Source: Bemisia tabaci (lineage: Eukaryota; Arthropoda; Insecta; Hemiptera; Aleyrodidae). Taken from it: 64,000 nt of DNA. Positions within the stretch are counted from its first letter, which is position 1, and the number at the start of each line of letters is the position of its first letter. Shown piece after piece: positions 11,750-22,900 of this stretch. The DNA is taken from NCBI RefSeq assembly GCF_918797505.1, contig NC_092797.1:42878157-42942156 (forward strand), given 5' to 3'. A program made the translations under genes and the position numbers. A model generated the notes under the pieces. It had not been told where the DNA came from. It worked only from the letters and a program-made list of their open reading frames with translations, and did not search any database.

Positions 11750-11869
11750 CTTTGCGAGTTGTTCGCTGTAATGCGTTTAGAAGCCAATTTTAAGTCATTT
11801 TTGCTAAATTGGACGTATTTATGCTAATCATGCAAATAGTTCCTTTTTAGCAAACACGCCGACTAGAAT

Positions 11870-11975
11870 TTTTTGCGCAGAGTTGAAATTTGGATTCAAC
11901 GTCAAAAATGACTTAGGAATCAGCGAAAATAAATGTACCCAGGAGTTTTGCAGGTTATTGTTCCTTTCAGCTGAA
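11870..11975 (+). repeat. Dispersed repeat W
   Basis: GCGCAGAGTTGAAATTTGGA to GTTTTGCAGGTTATTGTTCC resembles 31433-31525 (GCGCAAAGTTGAAATTCGGA...). A short interspersed sequence of unknown class. Confidence 0.5.
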
Positions 11976-12423
11976 ATTTACGTGCAGTGTCTTGCAGCCT
12001 GGAAAAGCATTAATTATTAGAGAAGTTTTTTAGCATTAGAGAAAAATCGGAAAACTTCTTTGGAGTCCATGAAACATTTGTTAATTCCGACCAAATGTAG
12101 ACTCATCGGTTGTTAGGTGAATGATCCCAACTACACGACAGTGAGTGAGGTCACGGAAAATGATGCGCCTTCATTCTGCAGGGATAGGCCAAAAACCTAC
12201 CCACGTGTTCGAATAGTCGTATGCTCGTCAACGGTGCTAGATCAGCGGTTAAGAAAGATACTTTGTAAGCCGTATCTGAAAATCTGTTTTTGGTTTTCGT
12301 ACTGTATCCGCGCCGAAGAAAGTCCTTCGACTCTCTTCGTCACGAACACCCTATTTCTAAACCCCTGCCCAGCATCCTTCAAGACTTTGTTCGAAGTCAT
12401 TTTTAAAATCATAGGTTTAGCAC

Positions 12424-12560
12424 TGGGAAAAAAAACACCTTGGATCTAGAGTCCAGACTCTTGAAAACATCGACAAGAAAAAATACTCTTGATTCAATCA
12501 GATTTTTGCTTCAATCAAAAGGAAATCTGCTCAAGGCTTGATTAAGAGGCAAATTAAGAG
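12424..12560. mobile_element. MITE family A, truncated half copy A1
   Basis: Starts GCACTGGGAAAAAAAACACC and continues TCTAGAGTCCAGACTCTTGA to just past the element centre, where it meets the family E block. The missing half shows a deletion or an insertion-associated rearrangement. Confidence 0.7.
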
Positions 12561-13051
12561 GACCCTGTGCCTACAGTTATAGTTTCTTCAACATGTTCCC
12601 CCTTTGCCTATGAAAACAGTGCGTTTCAACGGATAAATTCGATCTATTTCCCCTTTTTTTCTTTAACTATAGCTTTGTCTCCAGTTCCAATAATCAGCAC
12701 CACTAACTTCAATAATTTCGAATGACTTTTAGAAATTATCACTCATAACGAATAAAAAATATAAATAAATGGATAAATAAAAAAATTAATAAATAAATAA
12801 ATTGTGTTGTGGCGGAAAACTTTTACACTGGAAAAAAAACACGTTGGATCTAGAGTCCAGACTCTTGAAAATATTGACAAGAAAAAGGACTCTTGATTCA
12901 AGCAGATTTAAGCTTAAATCAAAAGGAAATCCGCTCAAATTAGGAGGCTTGTTTCTTGATTTAAGCAAAAATCCGATTGAATCAAGAGTATTTTCTCTTG
13001 TCGATGTTTTTAAGAGTCTGGACTCTAGATACAGTGTGTTTTTTTCCGGTG
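12561..13051 (-). repeat. Composite E+A block, inverted copy of 31608-32060
   Basis: The complement of 31608-32060 is recognisable along its whole length: half of foldback E (CCTGTGCCTACAGTTATAG...), a GGCGGAAAACTTTTA spacer and a full MITE A. This copy has gained an (ATAA)-rich simple repeat at about 12745-12800. Confidence 0.75.
12826..13051. mobile_element. MITE family A, copy A2
   Basis: 226-bp near-palindrome with ends CACTGGAAAAAAAACACG and TGTTTTTTTCCGGTG. Inner pairs are TCTAGAGTCCAGACTCTTGA and its complement, and TTGATTCAAGCAGATTTAAG. The central part is TTAAGC-rich. No open frame of its own. Confidence 0.85.
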
Positions 13052-13089
13052 AGCTGTAGGCGGTGGAGTTTTATTTTTACCCTTTCGTG

Positions 13090-13620
13090 ACGATAATTGC
13101 AACGGATCACTCTCCGATTCATTTCATCTCCGGTCGTGGTTTCGTCATCGTCCCTTGATCGAACGACGTCCGTGACGTGGCAACCCCGGTCTTGGCCAAT
13201 AAATTCCCAGGACGTTCGAATGTCAAACCGCAGTGGATTCGACTCGAATTGCGCTCTGCGGTGGAGTCCGCCGCGGCCGCTCCGAGGGTGAGGCGCGAAG
13301 GCTGTCAGCTGTAAACCGTGGATTGGAAACGCAGTGTCAACAGTTGGGCGTCCGCGTCCCGGCGGCCGTCCGTCCGCACTCGTCGAACACTCCCAAAGTC
13401 ACAAGTCCACTGAACCCGATCCGTGCTCCGTCGAGATCATACCAGTGCCAGACACCTCAGCTGCGGTCTCCGAGCCCGCCGCGATCGGTGACCGACCGAC
13501 GACGACGCGACGCGATGGACGGGGTAAAACGTTTAGAACGTGGTCGGCTGTGGTGGCGTGTTCTTGCTTACCGCAAATCAGGGTAGCTCCTGCTGTGGCG
13601 TTGATCCCTCGCTCTTAGTC
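13090..13620. other. GC-rich island, possible exon or promoter
   Basis: CpG-rich DNA with an ATG in a moderate context (GACGCGATGGACGGG) followed at once by a GTAAAA donor-like site at 13525. An untranslated first exon is possible. No protein domain is readable and the strand is unsure. Confidence 0.3.
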
Positions 13621-13753
13621 TAGCCGGATGGAGACGTATTGTCTATGTCAGCACCCCACCCCCCCCCTCTCTGTTCTATAATTTCCTAGGTTTCTGCAGG
13701 GGGTCTGGAAAACCGGGAAAGTCAGGGTTGTTGGAGCAACCTGGAAAAGTCTG

Positions 13754-14041
13754 CAGAGTGTCTGGCATCAGGAAAAACTGAAAAATATCAGGAATTTTGA
13801 CCGACCAGGAAAAAATCAGGAAAATCTGAAAAATCGGACGTTTTATCAGGAATTTTTCTTACGCGAATCTCCTCAGCGGAGAAAGTCTTACTGCTTTTTG
13901 GCTACCGTGCCAGGAGTCAAGGAAAATCAGGAAAATATCAGGAATTTTCAAAATGAAAAAATCAGGAATTTTTTATTAAATATCAGGAAAAATCAGGCAA
14001 ATATCAGGATTTTTCAAAATTAAAAAATACTAGACACCTTG
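13754..14041. mobile_element. MITE family I, diverged copy I4
   Basis: CAGAGTGTCTGGCATCAGGA to ATACTAGACACCTTG, filled with TCAGGAAAAATCAGG words as in other family I copies. No clear 5-bp duplication remains. Confidence 0.6.
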
Positions 14042-14297
14042 CGGTCTGAGCATTTCAACTTTAACTGATGCCATTCGAGAGAGGGCGCTTTGCTTTAGTG
14101 CGCCTTTTCCCCTAATGTGAATCTCGAGAAGTGGAAATTTCAACCCAAGTTCAGCAAAAGTTTTTTTTAAGTATTAAAAGAAAAAATTGAAGTGTAAACT
14201 TTTTTCGGTAGTTACATCAGAGGCAAGGAGGGGAAATTAAGGAAATTCATTCGGAAACTTCTGGTTGATAAAAAAGTTACAAAGATAGGGATGAGTC

Positions 14298-14485
14298 ATG
14301 ACTCTCAAAAAATTTGACAAGGAAGAATACTCTAAATTCAAGCGGATTTTTGCGTGAATTGAGACCCAAGGTTCTTTGTTAAAGCGGTTTTCCTTTTGAT
14401 TCAAGCAAAACTCCGATTGAAAAAGTGCGTTTTTTCTTGTCAAATTGTTTAAGAGCCTGGACTGTGGATCCAAGAGACTTTTTTT
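14298..14485. mobile_element. MITE family A, diverged copy A3
   Basis: Keeps GACTCTCAAAAAATTTGACA, TTCAAGCGGATTTTTGCG, the complementary GATTCAAGCAAAACTCCGAT and GGACTGTGGATCCAAGAG. Terminal CACTG motifs are lost. Clearly older than A2 and A4-A7. Confidence 0.6.
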
Positions 14486-15824
14486 TCGATTGTATGACAA
14501 AATTTAATTTATTTAAGGTGCTTTTTCATCACCCAAAAGTATCAAGTAGGTCATAGCTACTAATATTTTGCTCGGGGGGTTTTTTTTTCTTCTTCTTCTT
14601 CTGCAAGTACCTAGTTACTGCCCCGAGAAAAATTTCCGAATCTGAGAAATAGCAGCAGGGACCATGCTCGGAAATATTTCCTCTGCTCCGATAGTTTTCT
14701 CGAAATATGTCACGGCCACGCTAACCATGAAAAATGACATGAAAAAATCGTTAAATATTTCAAACTAATCTTTCCTTCCGTATTCTCTTCACTGCGTATG
14801 CGAGTACGAGACCTTCTGCCTGCTATCAGTTTTAGCACTTTATTTGCACTGTCAGCCACTCCTCATGACCAAAGTGTTTTCAATTTAAAATCCATAACCT
14901 CTGAGATTTATCGCGCAAGTGGAGATGCGCGAATTGATGAATTCGTTTTTGAGCGTTCTTTTATGGTGTCTGCTCGGTGGAGTGTAGCCACTGAACTGAA
15001 GTGGACCCAACTTCATGCAGTTAGAATTCGATGACCGTTTAAACTTTTATCTCCACCATCAACTGCCATGATTCGAAGGATAAAGGTATAGGTAGTATAT
15101 ACTTTTATTTATTTGTATACTCTGGGAAAACCATTCAACTTATCAAAGTGGACACATTTTCGTTTAATGACACCAAAATTCCATCAACCGCTGGATTTAT
15201 TATCTAACTGTTTCTCTTGATGAAATTTTCTACTCGCACTTATGAGGTTAAATTTTTAAAAACTGTAAAAGGCAGGGTCTTTTATGCCGTCACAGGCTCT
15301 TTTTTAAAAATTATGAAAAAATTCAGGCACCATTCAGATGCGGTCAGGCCTCTATCGATTTTTTAAAAAAGTAATTTTTGTTTTTATTTTTGCATCTGAA
15401 AGCGATCCTGAACGGCTAAAAGTGTCCTCTCTTTTAATGAAATTAAATTTTTTATCTAATTTTTTAACGTATCTTCTAGTATCTCCCTTCGTGGCTTATT
15501 ACCAGATTTTATAATGATTGGTACAATTTGTCACTCAACTTATGCAACGTGGGATCGTGATGTATGCATTTATGCAAATGTATCGTAATCGCAAAATTTC
15601 GCCCCTAGCGTCGAAAATCCATTTCGTCGTTTCATACACGAAAGAAAGTAATTCCATCCCAAGGTTACAAAATTTACCTAAATAATGAATTTATTTTTCA
15701 CAAGAATATCTTTGTACAAGTTCTGTCCACAATTTTGCTGATTTTTTCCATGCAATCAGAGGAAAAATTAGTGAAATTTTTTGTCAGCATTTCCAAACAG
15801 TTTCCCAGTAAGAATCCCAGTGCA
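14486..15824. other. No gene seen
   Basis: AT-rich sequence with a (TTC)n-like run at 14585-14602. I see no foldback or supported exon. Confidence 0.4.
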
Positions 15825-15960
15825 ATATACTTACGTTCTTTCGACTAAAAAACCCGACGATTTGCAAATTTTTCACTCTCCAAAACATTGAGATATACTC
15901 ACGTTCTTTCGACTAGAAAACCCGACGATTTGCAAATTTTTCACTCTCCGAAACATCGAG
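15825..15960 (+). repeat. 68-bp tandem duplication
   Basis: ATATACTTACGTTCTTTCGA begins at 15825 and again, with a few changes, at 15893. Both units run through CCCGACGATTTGCAAATTTT. Confidence 0.85.
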
Positions 15961-16378
15961 TGTTTTCGGAAAATGCGACCGTTAAGTGGTGTTGCTGCGA
16001 AGCCAGCGGAAGGTTATACAATACGATTTCCCTTCCAGCTTACATTGTTCGCTGTTTCCGCTTCGGAGTTTCGCCACTGTTATCAGTCCGTGCACTGTGA
16101 TCCGTACATGAATGTGCCAATGTAGTCATTAATTTGCACTTAGTTGATAGCGAGATTTGCATCGGTTTGTACTAACCGTTTATTCTTTTCAATTTATCTT
16201 ATTTCAATTGAGTATGAAATCGAGGGGTACCTTAAGTGGCGTGTAATTGCGCTGACTGTAGTACGACTAATTTTATGGCCTCGTTATTCGATGTACTATA
16301 CATTGTTATTTGATGTCTCTGATCTAAACAGACGCATAACACACATGCATTATTGTATTCACGATAGAGTAGTATATT

Positions 16379-16566
16379 CTGCCGGGCCAAGGAAGAACGA
16401 CGTACAAATTTCGAGATTTACCACATTTTTTCGGATGAAATATAATTTTTCTAGGAAAGTTATGCATATTTTTCCTTTTTGAAGGAAATTATCTACAACA
16501 TTCCCAGTAAATTAGTTCTTTATCAAGGTTTGAAGGCTCATACGGCGTTTTACCTTAGCACGGCAG
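16379..16566. mobile_element. MITE family H, copy H3 (4-bp TSD)
   Basis: CTGCCGGGCCAAGGAAGAAC to TACCTTAGCACGGCAG, flanked by TATT at 16375-16378 and 16567-16570. At 188 bp it is shorter than the usual 252 bp, with part of the interior deleted. Confidence 0.75.
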
Positions 16567-16954
16567 TATTGAACCCAAGTTTTTCTTTCAATCGAAATTT
16601 CACGTGACGTTTCGTGCAAAGTTTAGCAAAAATGAAAGAGAAAAAAATCCAACAATTAGTCGAAGTTTTTTTCGAAGGTCAGGGAATGTCAGGAAATTTA
16701 AAAAATGGGGGAAAGTCAGCTCAGGGGATCGGAAAGTTAGAAAATCCTAGAAACTTTCAATTCTGACACAATGGATCAAGCCATCATTGTGGAAGTTGCG
16801 TTTGAACTTCAAACACTACTTCAAACTTTGAAGGTCAGAGAAAAGCAAGGGAATCTGGAAACATGGAGTCAGGGAAAAGCAAAAGAATTCAGGAGGAAGT
16901 TCGGGAATGGAGATGTTGCATGTGTGAGGAATTTGCGATTTGACTGTTGATTCA

Positions 16955-17190
16955 CGGCAACCCTGCTAATGTATTTGCTCCCTATCTTTGTATGGAGAGT
17001 TTGTCTTGATGTAGATGTGGACTCTCAGAGTAGAGTTGGATATCCCCTCCATTTTGGCCTCAACTTGAGAGCTTTTTTTGAGCTTGGGAGTTGATTTCAG
17101 AGAAAACCAGTGGCACCATCGTGTTTCTCGCGAACTTTTACCCAGAAATCAGTGGTCAAATTGCAAATTCCTCACACATGCAACATCTCC
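16955..17190 (+). repeat. Dispersed repeat O, uninterrupted copy
   Basis: GTATTTGCTCCCTATCTTTG through CATCGTGTTTCTCGCGAACT, continuous here but split by element P at 10190-10739. Class unknown. Confidence 0.65.
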
Positions 17191-17542
17191 ATTGAAAATT
17201 TTGAGGAAATTATACGCATCTTGATTCTTTACACGATGGACGAAGACCTAGTTGACACCATGATCGTTAACTCCGCGCTGTCATCACCCGGTGCCATCAT
17301 TTTCCCTGACTCGCTCGCGGAATCGAATTCAAAAATTTCGCAACGGACCCGATTCAAGGCGAAAATTTTCCCGTCGACGCGTCAGGGGATTTGAGAAAAT
17401 ATCGATGAATCGCAGCGTGTGAACCAGCGGGCACGCAAGCTCGGGTCCGCGCGATCAGGATCAGGATCGGATCGTGGGCCGGTGGGTGCATTTCACACCG
17501 CGCCCACAACGGCTTCTGCATATCGCGACGCCGCCAAGCCTC

Positions 17543-17697
17543 CAGTTGCGAGGCGCGTCAATCATCGACTATCGATATTTCCCTACTTGAAGCTATGTTG
17601 AAGAATCGATTATCAAGGAACACGCTGTTTATCGATCCTTTTTCATAGGTTTAAGTAGCATATCGATCGATATATCGCACAGCACGCCACGATGATG
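17543..17697. mobile_element. hAT-like MITE family F, copy F10
   Basis: CAGTTGCGAGGCGCGTCAAT to GCACGCCACGATGATG, with GAATCGATTATCAAGG and TTCATAGGTTTAAGTAGC inside. Flanks CAAGCCTC and GAAGCGTC agree at 6 of 8 positions. Confidence 0.6.
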
Positions 17698-17903
17698 GAA
17701 GCGTCGCGACGCGCGCGCCCCGTCCGGCAGCGGCGCTATTACCAATCGTGCACATAAATTAACGGCCCGCTCTTATGCCAGCTTATTTTAATACAGACAT
17801 TCCTCCCGAGAAACAATGTTACCGCCGTTATTTGCCCGGTTTATGGCCCGTGGTCCGACTCGCGGATTTTCCGGAGCCCGGGTTGCCGTTGCCGACCGCC
17901 CCG

Positions 17904-18032
17904 AATTGAACGTATTTCTATCAAACGGAACTATATGCATTATGACGTAAGCCCTGTTATGCATTTATTCTTATGGGTCGCAGGGCTCATGTCTTAATGC
18001 ACATAGTTCAATTTGATAGAAATACGTTCAAT
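17904..18032. mobile_element. Foldback family V, short copy 2
   Basis: 129 bp. Arms AATTGAACGTATTTCTATCA and TGATAGAAATACGTTCAAT, then CCCTG/CAGGG near the centre. The ends resemble V copy 1 at 11360. Confidence 0.65.
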
Positions 18033-18120
18033 GGATGGATTTGTAATCTCGTTTTGCGGGAAATGTGGGTATCGTCAAGCTCAGGCATCGGAGTTTCTCA
18101 GGAAAGAGACTCGGTACAAA

Positions 18121-18286
18121 CGCGTGGCGTGGCGTGCTTTGCGATATATCGAGTGTTATGCCATTTAAACCCATGGTAAAGAATCGATTATTAAGGTGCT
18201 CGCTGCAAACACCCTGTTTATCGATCCTTTTCCATAGGTTTAAATGGCATAACAATCGATATATAGCAAAGCACGCCACGCCACTG
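18121..18286. mobile_element. hAT-like MITE family F, copy F2
   Basis: CGCGTGGCGTGGCGTGCTTT to CACGCCACGCCACTG, palindromic around GCTCGCTGC. The left CAGTG is lost. The flanks form an imperfect 23-bp direct repeat (18100-18122 and 18288-18310), longer than an 8-bp target duplication. Confidence 0.8.
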
Positions 18287-18487
18287 TAGGAAAGACACTC
18301 GGTATAAACGGTTACGGGAATGGGTCACTAAGCCTTGTATTTTTAATTTCACGTCGTGAAAGTACCAGAGTAGATTACGTGATGATTTATTGCGTACTTT
18401 TAGAGCCTAAATCCCGAACAAGATCACTTTTAAAAAGTCTAAAGACTCGAGGGAATTTCAAACGCGCTGAAATGGTGGGATAATGAT

Positions 18488-18640
18488 TGAAGTGGGTCGC
18501 ATTTCGCAATTAGGAACCACTATCAGTTGCTCTTCCACAAAAAAACCTTCCTGCATAGGAAAACCAATGGCACATGTTGTTTCTAAAATGAGCTAGGAAT
18601 AGTGGTTCCTTCTTGCAAAACGTAATCTAAGTCATGTACT
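18488..18640. mobile_element. Foldback family U, copy 1
   Basis: GCATTTCGCAATTAGGAACC pairs with AGTGGTTCCTTCTTGCAAAA. The centre carries GCATAGGAAAACCAATGGCA. The same layout is seen at 20395-20545. Confidence 0.6.
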
Positions 18641-19014
18641 ACATCAGTTTAGTTTCTATTTCCTCTCATTTTAAACTGATGTTTGTTAAACTGAAACTTT
18701 TTTTAACGTGGAATTGTTACTTGATTGCTACAGGTTACAGGTAACATGAATGAGATTCGATTTTCCATTCGAAACATAGTTTCTACTTTCCTATGTCTTC
18801 ATATACAAGGAGTAGAAAGACACTTAGTAGAAGTTGTAGACCCGTACTCATGAACCCTGCCGTCCGTATAACTCGATCCTTTCCCGGGCTCATCTTTAAG
18901 TTTAGTTATAGTATTATGTCAGCCAAGCGACGAATAAAAGCTCTTGTAGATTTGACTCATTTGCTCAATGCACGAAGAAAGAACAAAGTTTAATATTGTC
19001 AAAATAAAATGTAA

Positions 19015-19055
19015 ATTTGTTAATGTTAATGTTAATGTTAATGTTAATGTTAAAT
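19015..19055 (+). repeat. (GTTAAT)n microsatellite
   Basis: Six or so uninterrupted hexamers, flanked on both sides by TGTCAAAATAAAAT, a short direct repeat (about 18997 and 19057). Confidence 0.85.
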
Positions 19056-19067
19056 TGTCAAAATAAA

Positions 19068-19112
19068 ATAAACGAATGGCGTGTCATTCTTAATGACACG
19101 CCATTCGTTTAT
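19068..19112. repeat. Perfect 21-bp hairpin
   Basis: Arms 19068-19088 and 19092-19112 are exact complements (ATAAACGAATGGCGTGTCAT...), with a 3-base loop. A third half-arm, CGCCATTCGTTTATTTACAT, follows at 19121, so this looks like a tiny MITE remnant or palindrome rather than a regulatory RNA. Confidence 0.85.
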
Positions 19113-19662
19113 AATATTATCGCCATTCGTTTATTTACATTTCAGCAGTAGCAGTCGTAACCAGTAGTAGGGACAATACGTTGGTATAATTTGATGATCT
19201 ATTTCTACTACTTCTGCGAAAATTGAAGTCGAAATCAAATTCTGATCGGTGATTTACTCTAAAAATTGTCTCAGTTCGGCAACTAAGCAACGCCGCCACG
19301 GGTAATTTACTGTCGCTCGGTTTTTAGCAACAAGTAGATAATGCGCCTTTGCCGATCTCTTGCTGTGGGTGAAGTCGCTTTGAACGAAAAATGCATTCAC
19401 CGGACATGAACCGATAATGAAAATTAGTGACCAAGTGCCAGAGGCCCATAAGAATTGGTGCCGTATCAAGGTCAAAACTCCAGCGATTCCAGTGAGAACA
19501 ATGGATGCATTAATTGTATAATGATATTGCTATTACATTTGTATTATACTCTCTCGTTCGATTTTAAGTGATTGGATCTGAGTTTTTTTGGCAGAAAAAT
19601 TACTTTCGCGGACGGTTACGAGCACCGTGCATTTTTGTGCAAACCTTGTTGCTGGCTGCTAA

Positions 19663-19970
19663 TAGAGTCCCTTTATACTGGGAGTAAAGACAACGTGAAT
19701 CCATTTCCGATTGGTTCCCGTATTTTAGGCTTTCACGGTCTCACAAACGGGAATAAAGATTACAGTTTCACCGATTGCAAAGATTATAAACCGGAATGGG
19801 CCTATATGAGGTACGGCAAGGAACAAATGAAATGAGAGTTGGGACGGAGACAGGAATTCGGGAATGGGTTGATCAAAGATTACAGCAAACGTTCGATTTG
19901 TGTAATCTTTATTCCCGTTTGTGACATCCGCAAGCCGCGTTGTCTCAACTCTCTCTATAAAGGGACTCTA
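19663..19970. mobile_element. Foldback element T
   Basis: Ends TAGAGTCCCTTTATACTGGG and CTCTATAAAGGGACTCTA. Inner arms TCACAAACGGGAATAAAGAT and GTAATCTTTATTCCCGTTTG. Non-coding, about 308 bp. Confidence 0.75.
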
Positions 19971-20394
19971 GCTACTGAGAAAAAAGTTTTTATTTTGGCG
20001 GTATATTTGAAAATGCGTGTTACAAAGTACACATATTGTGCTTTTTGGAGTACATTTTAGACATTCGTGATAGGCTCAAAAGAATTGTCGTGCAATCTCA
20101 CCCGCAATATCGTCGACCCTCTGACATAAAGGAACGTATCTCAATTTCCGCGTGAACCTCCGGAAGCATAGATTTATTTGTTAAACAGGGCTCACGTGGC
20201 AATTGAGATACGCCCTTAAGTCGGAGGGATGACGTTATATCCTTCGCAGTTGGTTGTATTTCATGTGTAAAACCCGAGAAAATGCATCCTAGAGATCCCG
20301 CACCATCAGTCCAAGCAAAAGTATTCGGGCAAGCCAAAATTTAATTTTGGAGGCCAACGCTATTTTTCGCCCAATGATGGTTGAGGATCAACTG

Positions 20395-20545
20395 GACTGC
20401 ATTTTGCAATTTGGAGCTATAATTTCTGGCGCATCTGAAAAACCACTTAGGTGCATAGGAAAACTAATGGCACATACGTTGTTCTTAAACCGAGCCGGAA
20501 TTTATAATTCCTAATTGCAAAATGTAGTCCAACTTATGTTGAGCA
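20395..20545. mobile_element. Foldback family U, copy 2
   Basis: GACTGCATTTTGCAATTTGG pairs with CTAATTGCAAAATGTAGTCC. The centre GCATAGGAAAACTAATGGCA matches copy 1. Confidence 0.65.
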
Positions 20546-21449
20546 GGAAATTAAAGAAAATTCGCCTACTGCTGACGGATGAATGTCGCGTTAGGCACTT
20601 TGCTGTACGAATTTTTTTTTTTTTTTCAAATTTGATCAGGCAATTGGTCAACTTTTGGTCATCAGTCATCTTTAGGTGAACCCAAGCGTTGACCTCCGAA
20701 AGTAACTTTTCACCACAGGGAGGATATCAGTGCGGGATCTATAAAATATATTGTCTCGGATGTAAAGGACTCGTTTTGTCCTTTAATCAGATGCATCGAA
20801 TAGTCCGGCAACAATCATCGATGTTTCACAACTCATTAACTTGCGCTCGATTTTGCGCCGTACGCCGATGAGATGTTAAGTGTGGTCAAGACCACACTTA
20901 AATCAAGTTCAACTCGAACTGAACTTTCCCCGAGTTGCGATATCTCCACGCCCGGACGTCGCGTCGGAAGGTTGCGTTGACGGTAACTCAGTCCGATCCG
21001 CTCTCAACCTCTCGACGGAAGTGCAAGTGCCCCGCGATCATCTTGGATTTCAACCTGTCCCCCTAACTACCCCATTAGTTCCCCGGATTTAGGTTCTCAC
21101 GGGGTCATCTTGTCAAGTCCAACAAGCGCCCCGCGACGGGGTGAGATGATTATGAGCCTCCGATTTTCGAAGGCGGGCTAGGAGGGCGAGTCTCGCATCC
21201 GCTCGCTGCATGTCGCGCCGGTAACTGACTCGCTCGTTTACTCTGAATGCGTGCATGTGAAGACGTCTCCCTAAATCAATTCATGTTATTAACCGTGTCA
21301 AGTTAATAGATAGGTTCCGGTACAGCCGCTGTAGCGCCCTGAGTTCTGTTTGTCACCGTTTCACGACGAGGAGGCGTTGCGCAATGGGGGAGGTTGGACA
21401 AAATTTGGAAACTTTGAGAGCTCATAAGTCCGTTCATTCAAAACCTTCG
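20546..21449. other. No gene seen; moderately GC-rich 20930-21260
   Basis: Contains a perfect 12-bp palindrome (20876-20887 / 20890-20901, TTAAGTGTGGTC) and GC-richer DNA with CCCCGCGACGGGG (21130). No exon or core promoter is convincing. Confidence 0.35.
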
Positions 21450-21676
21450 CACTGGAAAAAAAACACATTGGATCGAGAGTCCGACTCTTGAAAACATTGA
21501 CAAGAAAAAATACTCTTGATTCAATCAGATTTAAGCTTAAATCAAAAGGAAATCCACTTAAATCAAGAGGCTTGGTTCTTGATTTAAGCAAAAATCCGAT
21601 TGAATCAAGAGTATTTTTTCTTGTCGATGTTTTTAGAGTCTGGACTCTAGATCCAATGTGTTTTTTTTTTCCAGTG
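21450..21676. mobile_element. MITE family A, copy A4
   Basis: Ends CACTGGAAAAAAAACACATT and TGTTTTTTTTTTCCAGTG, almost complete and well conserved with A5-A7. Flanking dinucleotides CG and TT do not match. Confidence 0.85.
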
Positions 21677-21999
21677 TTGAGGTTTTATAAGTGATTCCGT
21701 TGATTTCCTCGTGATATTTTCTTCTAGAGGCACCCCTTAAAATTTAAAATTTGAAAAAATAAACTTTGAAACTTAGCTAAAAATATCCTGCCCGATCTCT
21801 CTGATTGAGTCGATCCCCTGTGCGTCGGGTTGTGTTCTGTTGCATTTCGCTCCATCTCCTCAGGGATACTCGGCAAAATGGTTTTGACTACTTTTAATGA
21901 AAGAGTTTACATCGAACACCTCTATTTTGGTAATTTTAACCAAGCATTTGCTCAGAAGAACTTCTGCTTGACGAACCATAACGTATGCTTACCGGAACA

Positions 22000-22236
22000 C
22001 ACTGAGAAAAAACTATGGTTTATAAACCTATTAGAGGTAAATATGGAACACCTATAATAGTCGTAAATAAACTAATGATTCTCGGTCTGTGAACCATACT
22101 AAGGTCTCTGTACCTAATTAAGGTACAGAGACCATAACTAAGGTATATGTGCTATTATTATATGTAGAGGTACTACTATTAGTGGTGTTCCATATTTACC
22201 ACTAATAGGTTTATAAGCCATAGTTTTTTCTCAGTG
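22000..22236. mobile_element. MITE family B, copy B1 (CA target, nested in F9)
   Basis: Ends CACTGAGAAAAAACTATGG and CATAGTTTTTTCTCAGTG. Palindromic, with GGTAAATATGGAACACC / GGTGTTCCATATTTACC and the CTAATTAAGGTACAGAG centre. It is flanked by CA (21998-21999, 22237-22238) and sits at the first dinucleotide of MITE F9. Nearly identical to B2 at 52696, so young. Confidence 0.88.
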
Positions 22237-22405
22237 CAGTGCGAGGTGTAAATGATCGATTAATTATGGATATTTCCTCTTTTAAAGCTATGGCAAAGAA
22301 TCGATTATCAAGGTGCTCCTTGTGAATACTCTGTTTATCGATCCTTTAAGCCCCAGATTTAAATGGTAGATCCATCAGTATATCGCAAAGTACGCCGCGC
22401 CACTG
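22237..22405. mobile_element. hAT-like MITE family F, copy F9 (host of B1)
   Basis: CAGTGCGAGGTGTAAATGAT to GTACGCCGCGCCACTG. Its octamer duplication is TACCGGAA (21990-21997, now left of B1) and TACCGAAA (22406-22413), 7 of 8 identical. Confidence 0.8.
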
Positions 22406-22448
22406 TACCGAAAAGATATGATCCTTTTCAATAAACTCTGACGGTACT

Positions 22449-22900
22449 GTTTAAGGTGATTTGATGGACGCCATATTTTGTGTCAGAACAACATGCGATA
22501 TATCGCATCAATTGGTTCCATTTTTTCAGCTACTCGTCATTTTTCTCCAATTTTGAGATCGCATTTCTGTTGTCAGGAGACTAAAGCACTCACTTACCAA
22601 TTTTAAAAAAGATTTTCAACGTAATAAAGGCGGGGTTTTTTTAGAGAGAAAATATCGCATTCAAGTGCAGTTTCGATATCAGTATCGAATACGATGTTTT
22701 CTTTCTAAAAAAACCACGTCTTTATTACGTTGAATTTCTTTGTTAAAATTGGTAAGTGAGCGCTTTAGTCTCCTGACAACAGAATCGCGATATCACAATT
22801 GGAGAAAAATGACGAGGAGCTGACAAAATGGAACAAATTGTTGCGATATATCGCATTCCGTTCTGACACAAAATATGACGTCCATCGAATCACCTTAAAC
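22449..22900. mobile_element. Foldback family Q, copy 1
   Basis: Ends GTTTAAGGTGATTTGATGGA and its near complement TCCATCGAATCACCTTAAAC. It contains GCGATATATCGCA in both arms and a centre of GATATCAGTATCG. Very long arms of about 200 bp. A second copy lies in Drak intron 2. Confidence 0.8.

Noticed and set aside
22449..22900. TTAA flanks of foldback Q read as a piggyBac-type duplication
   Set aside because: The second copy at 56541 has no TTAA on either side, so TTAA may be part of the terminus or chance.
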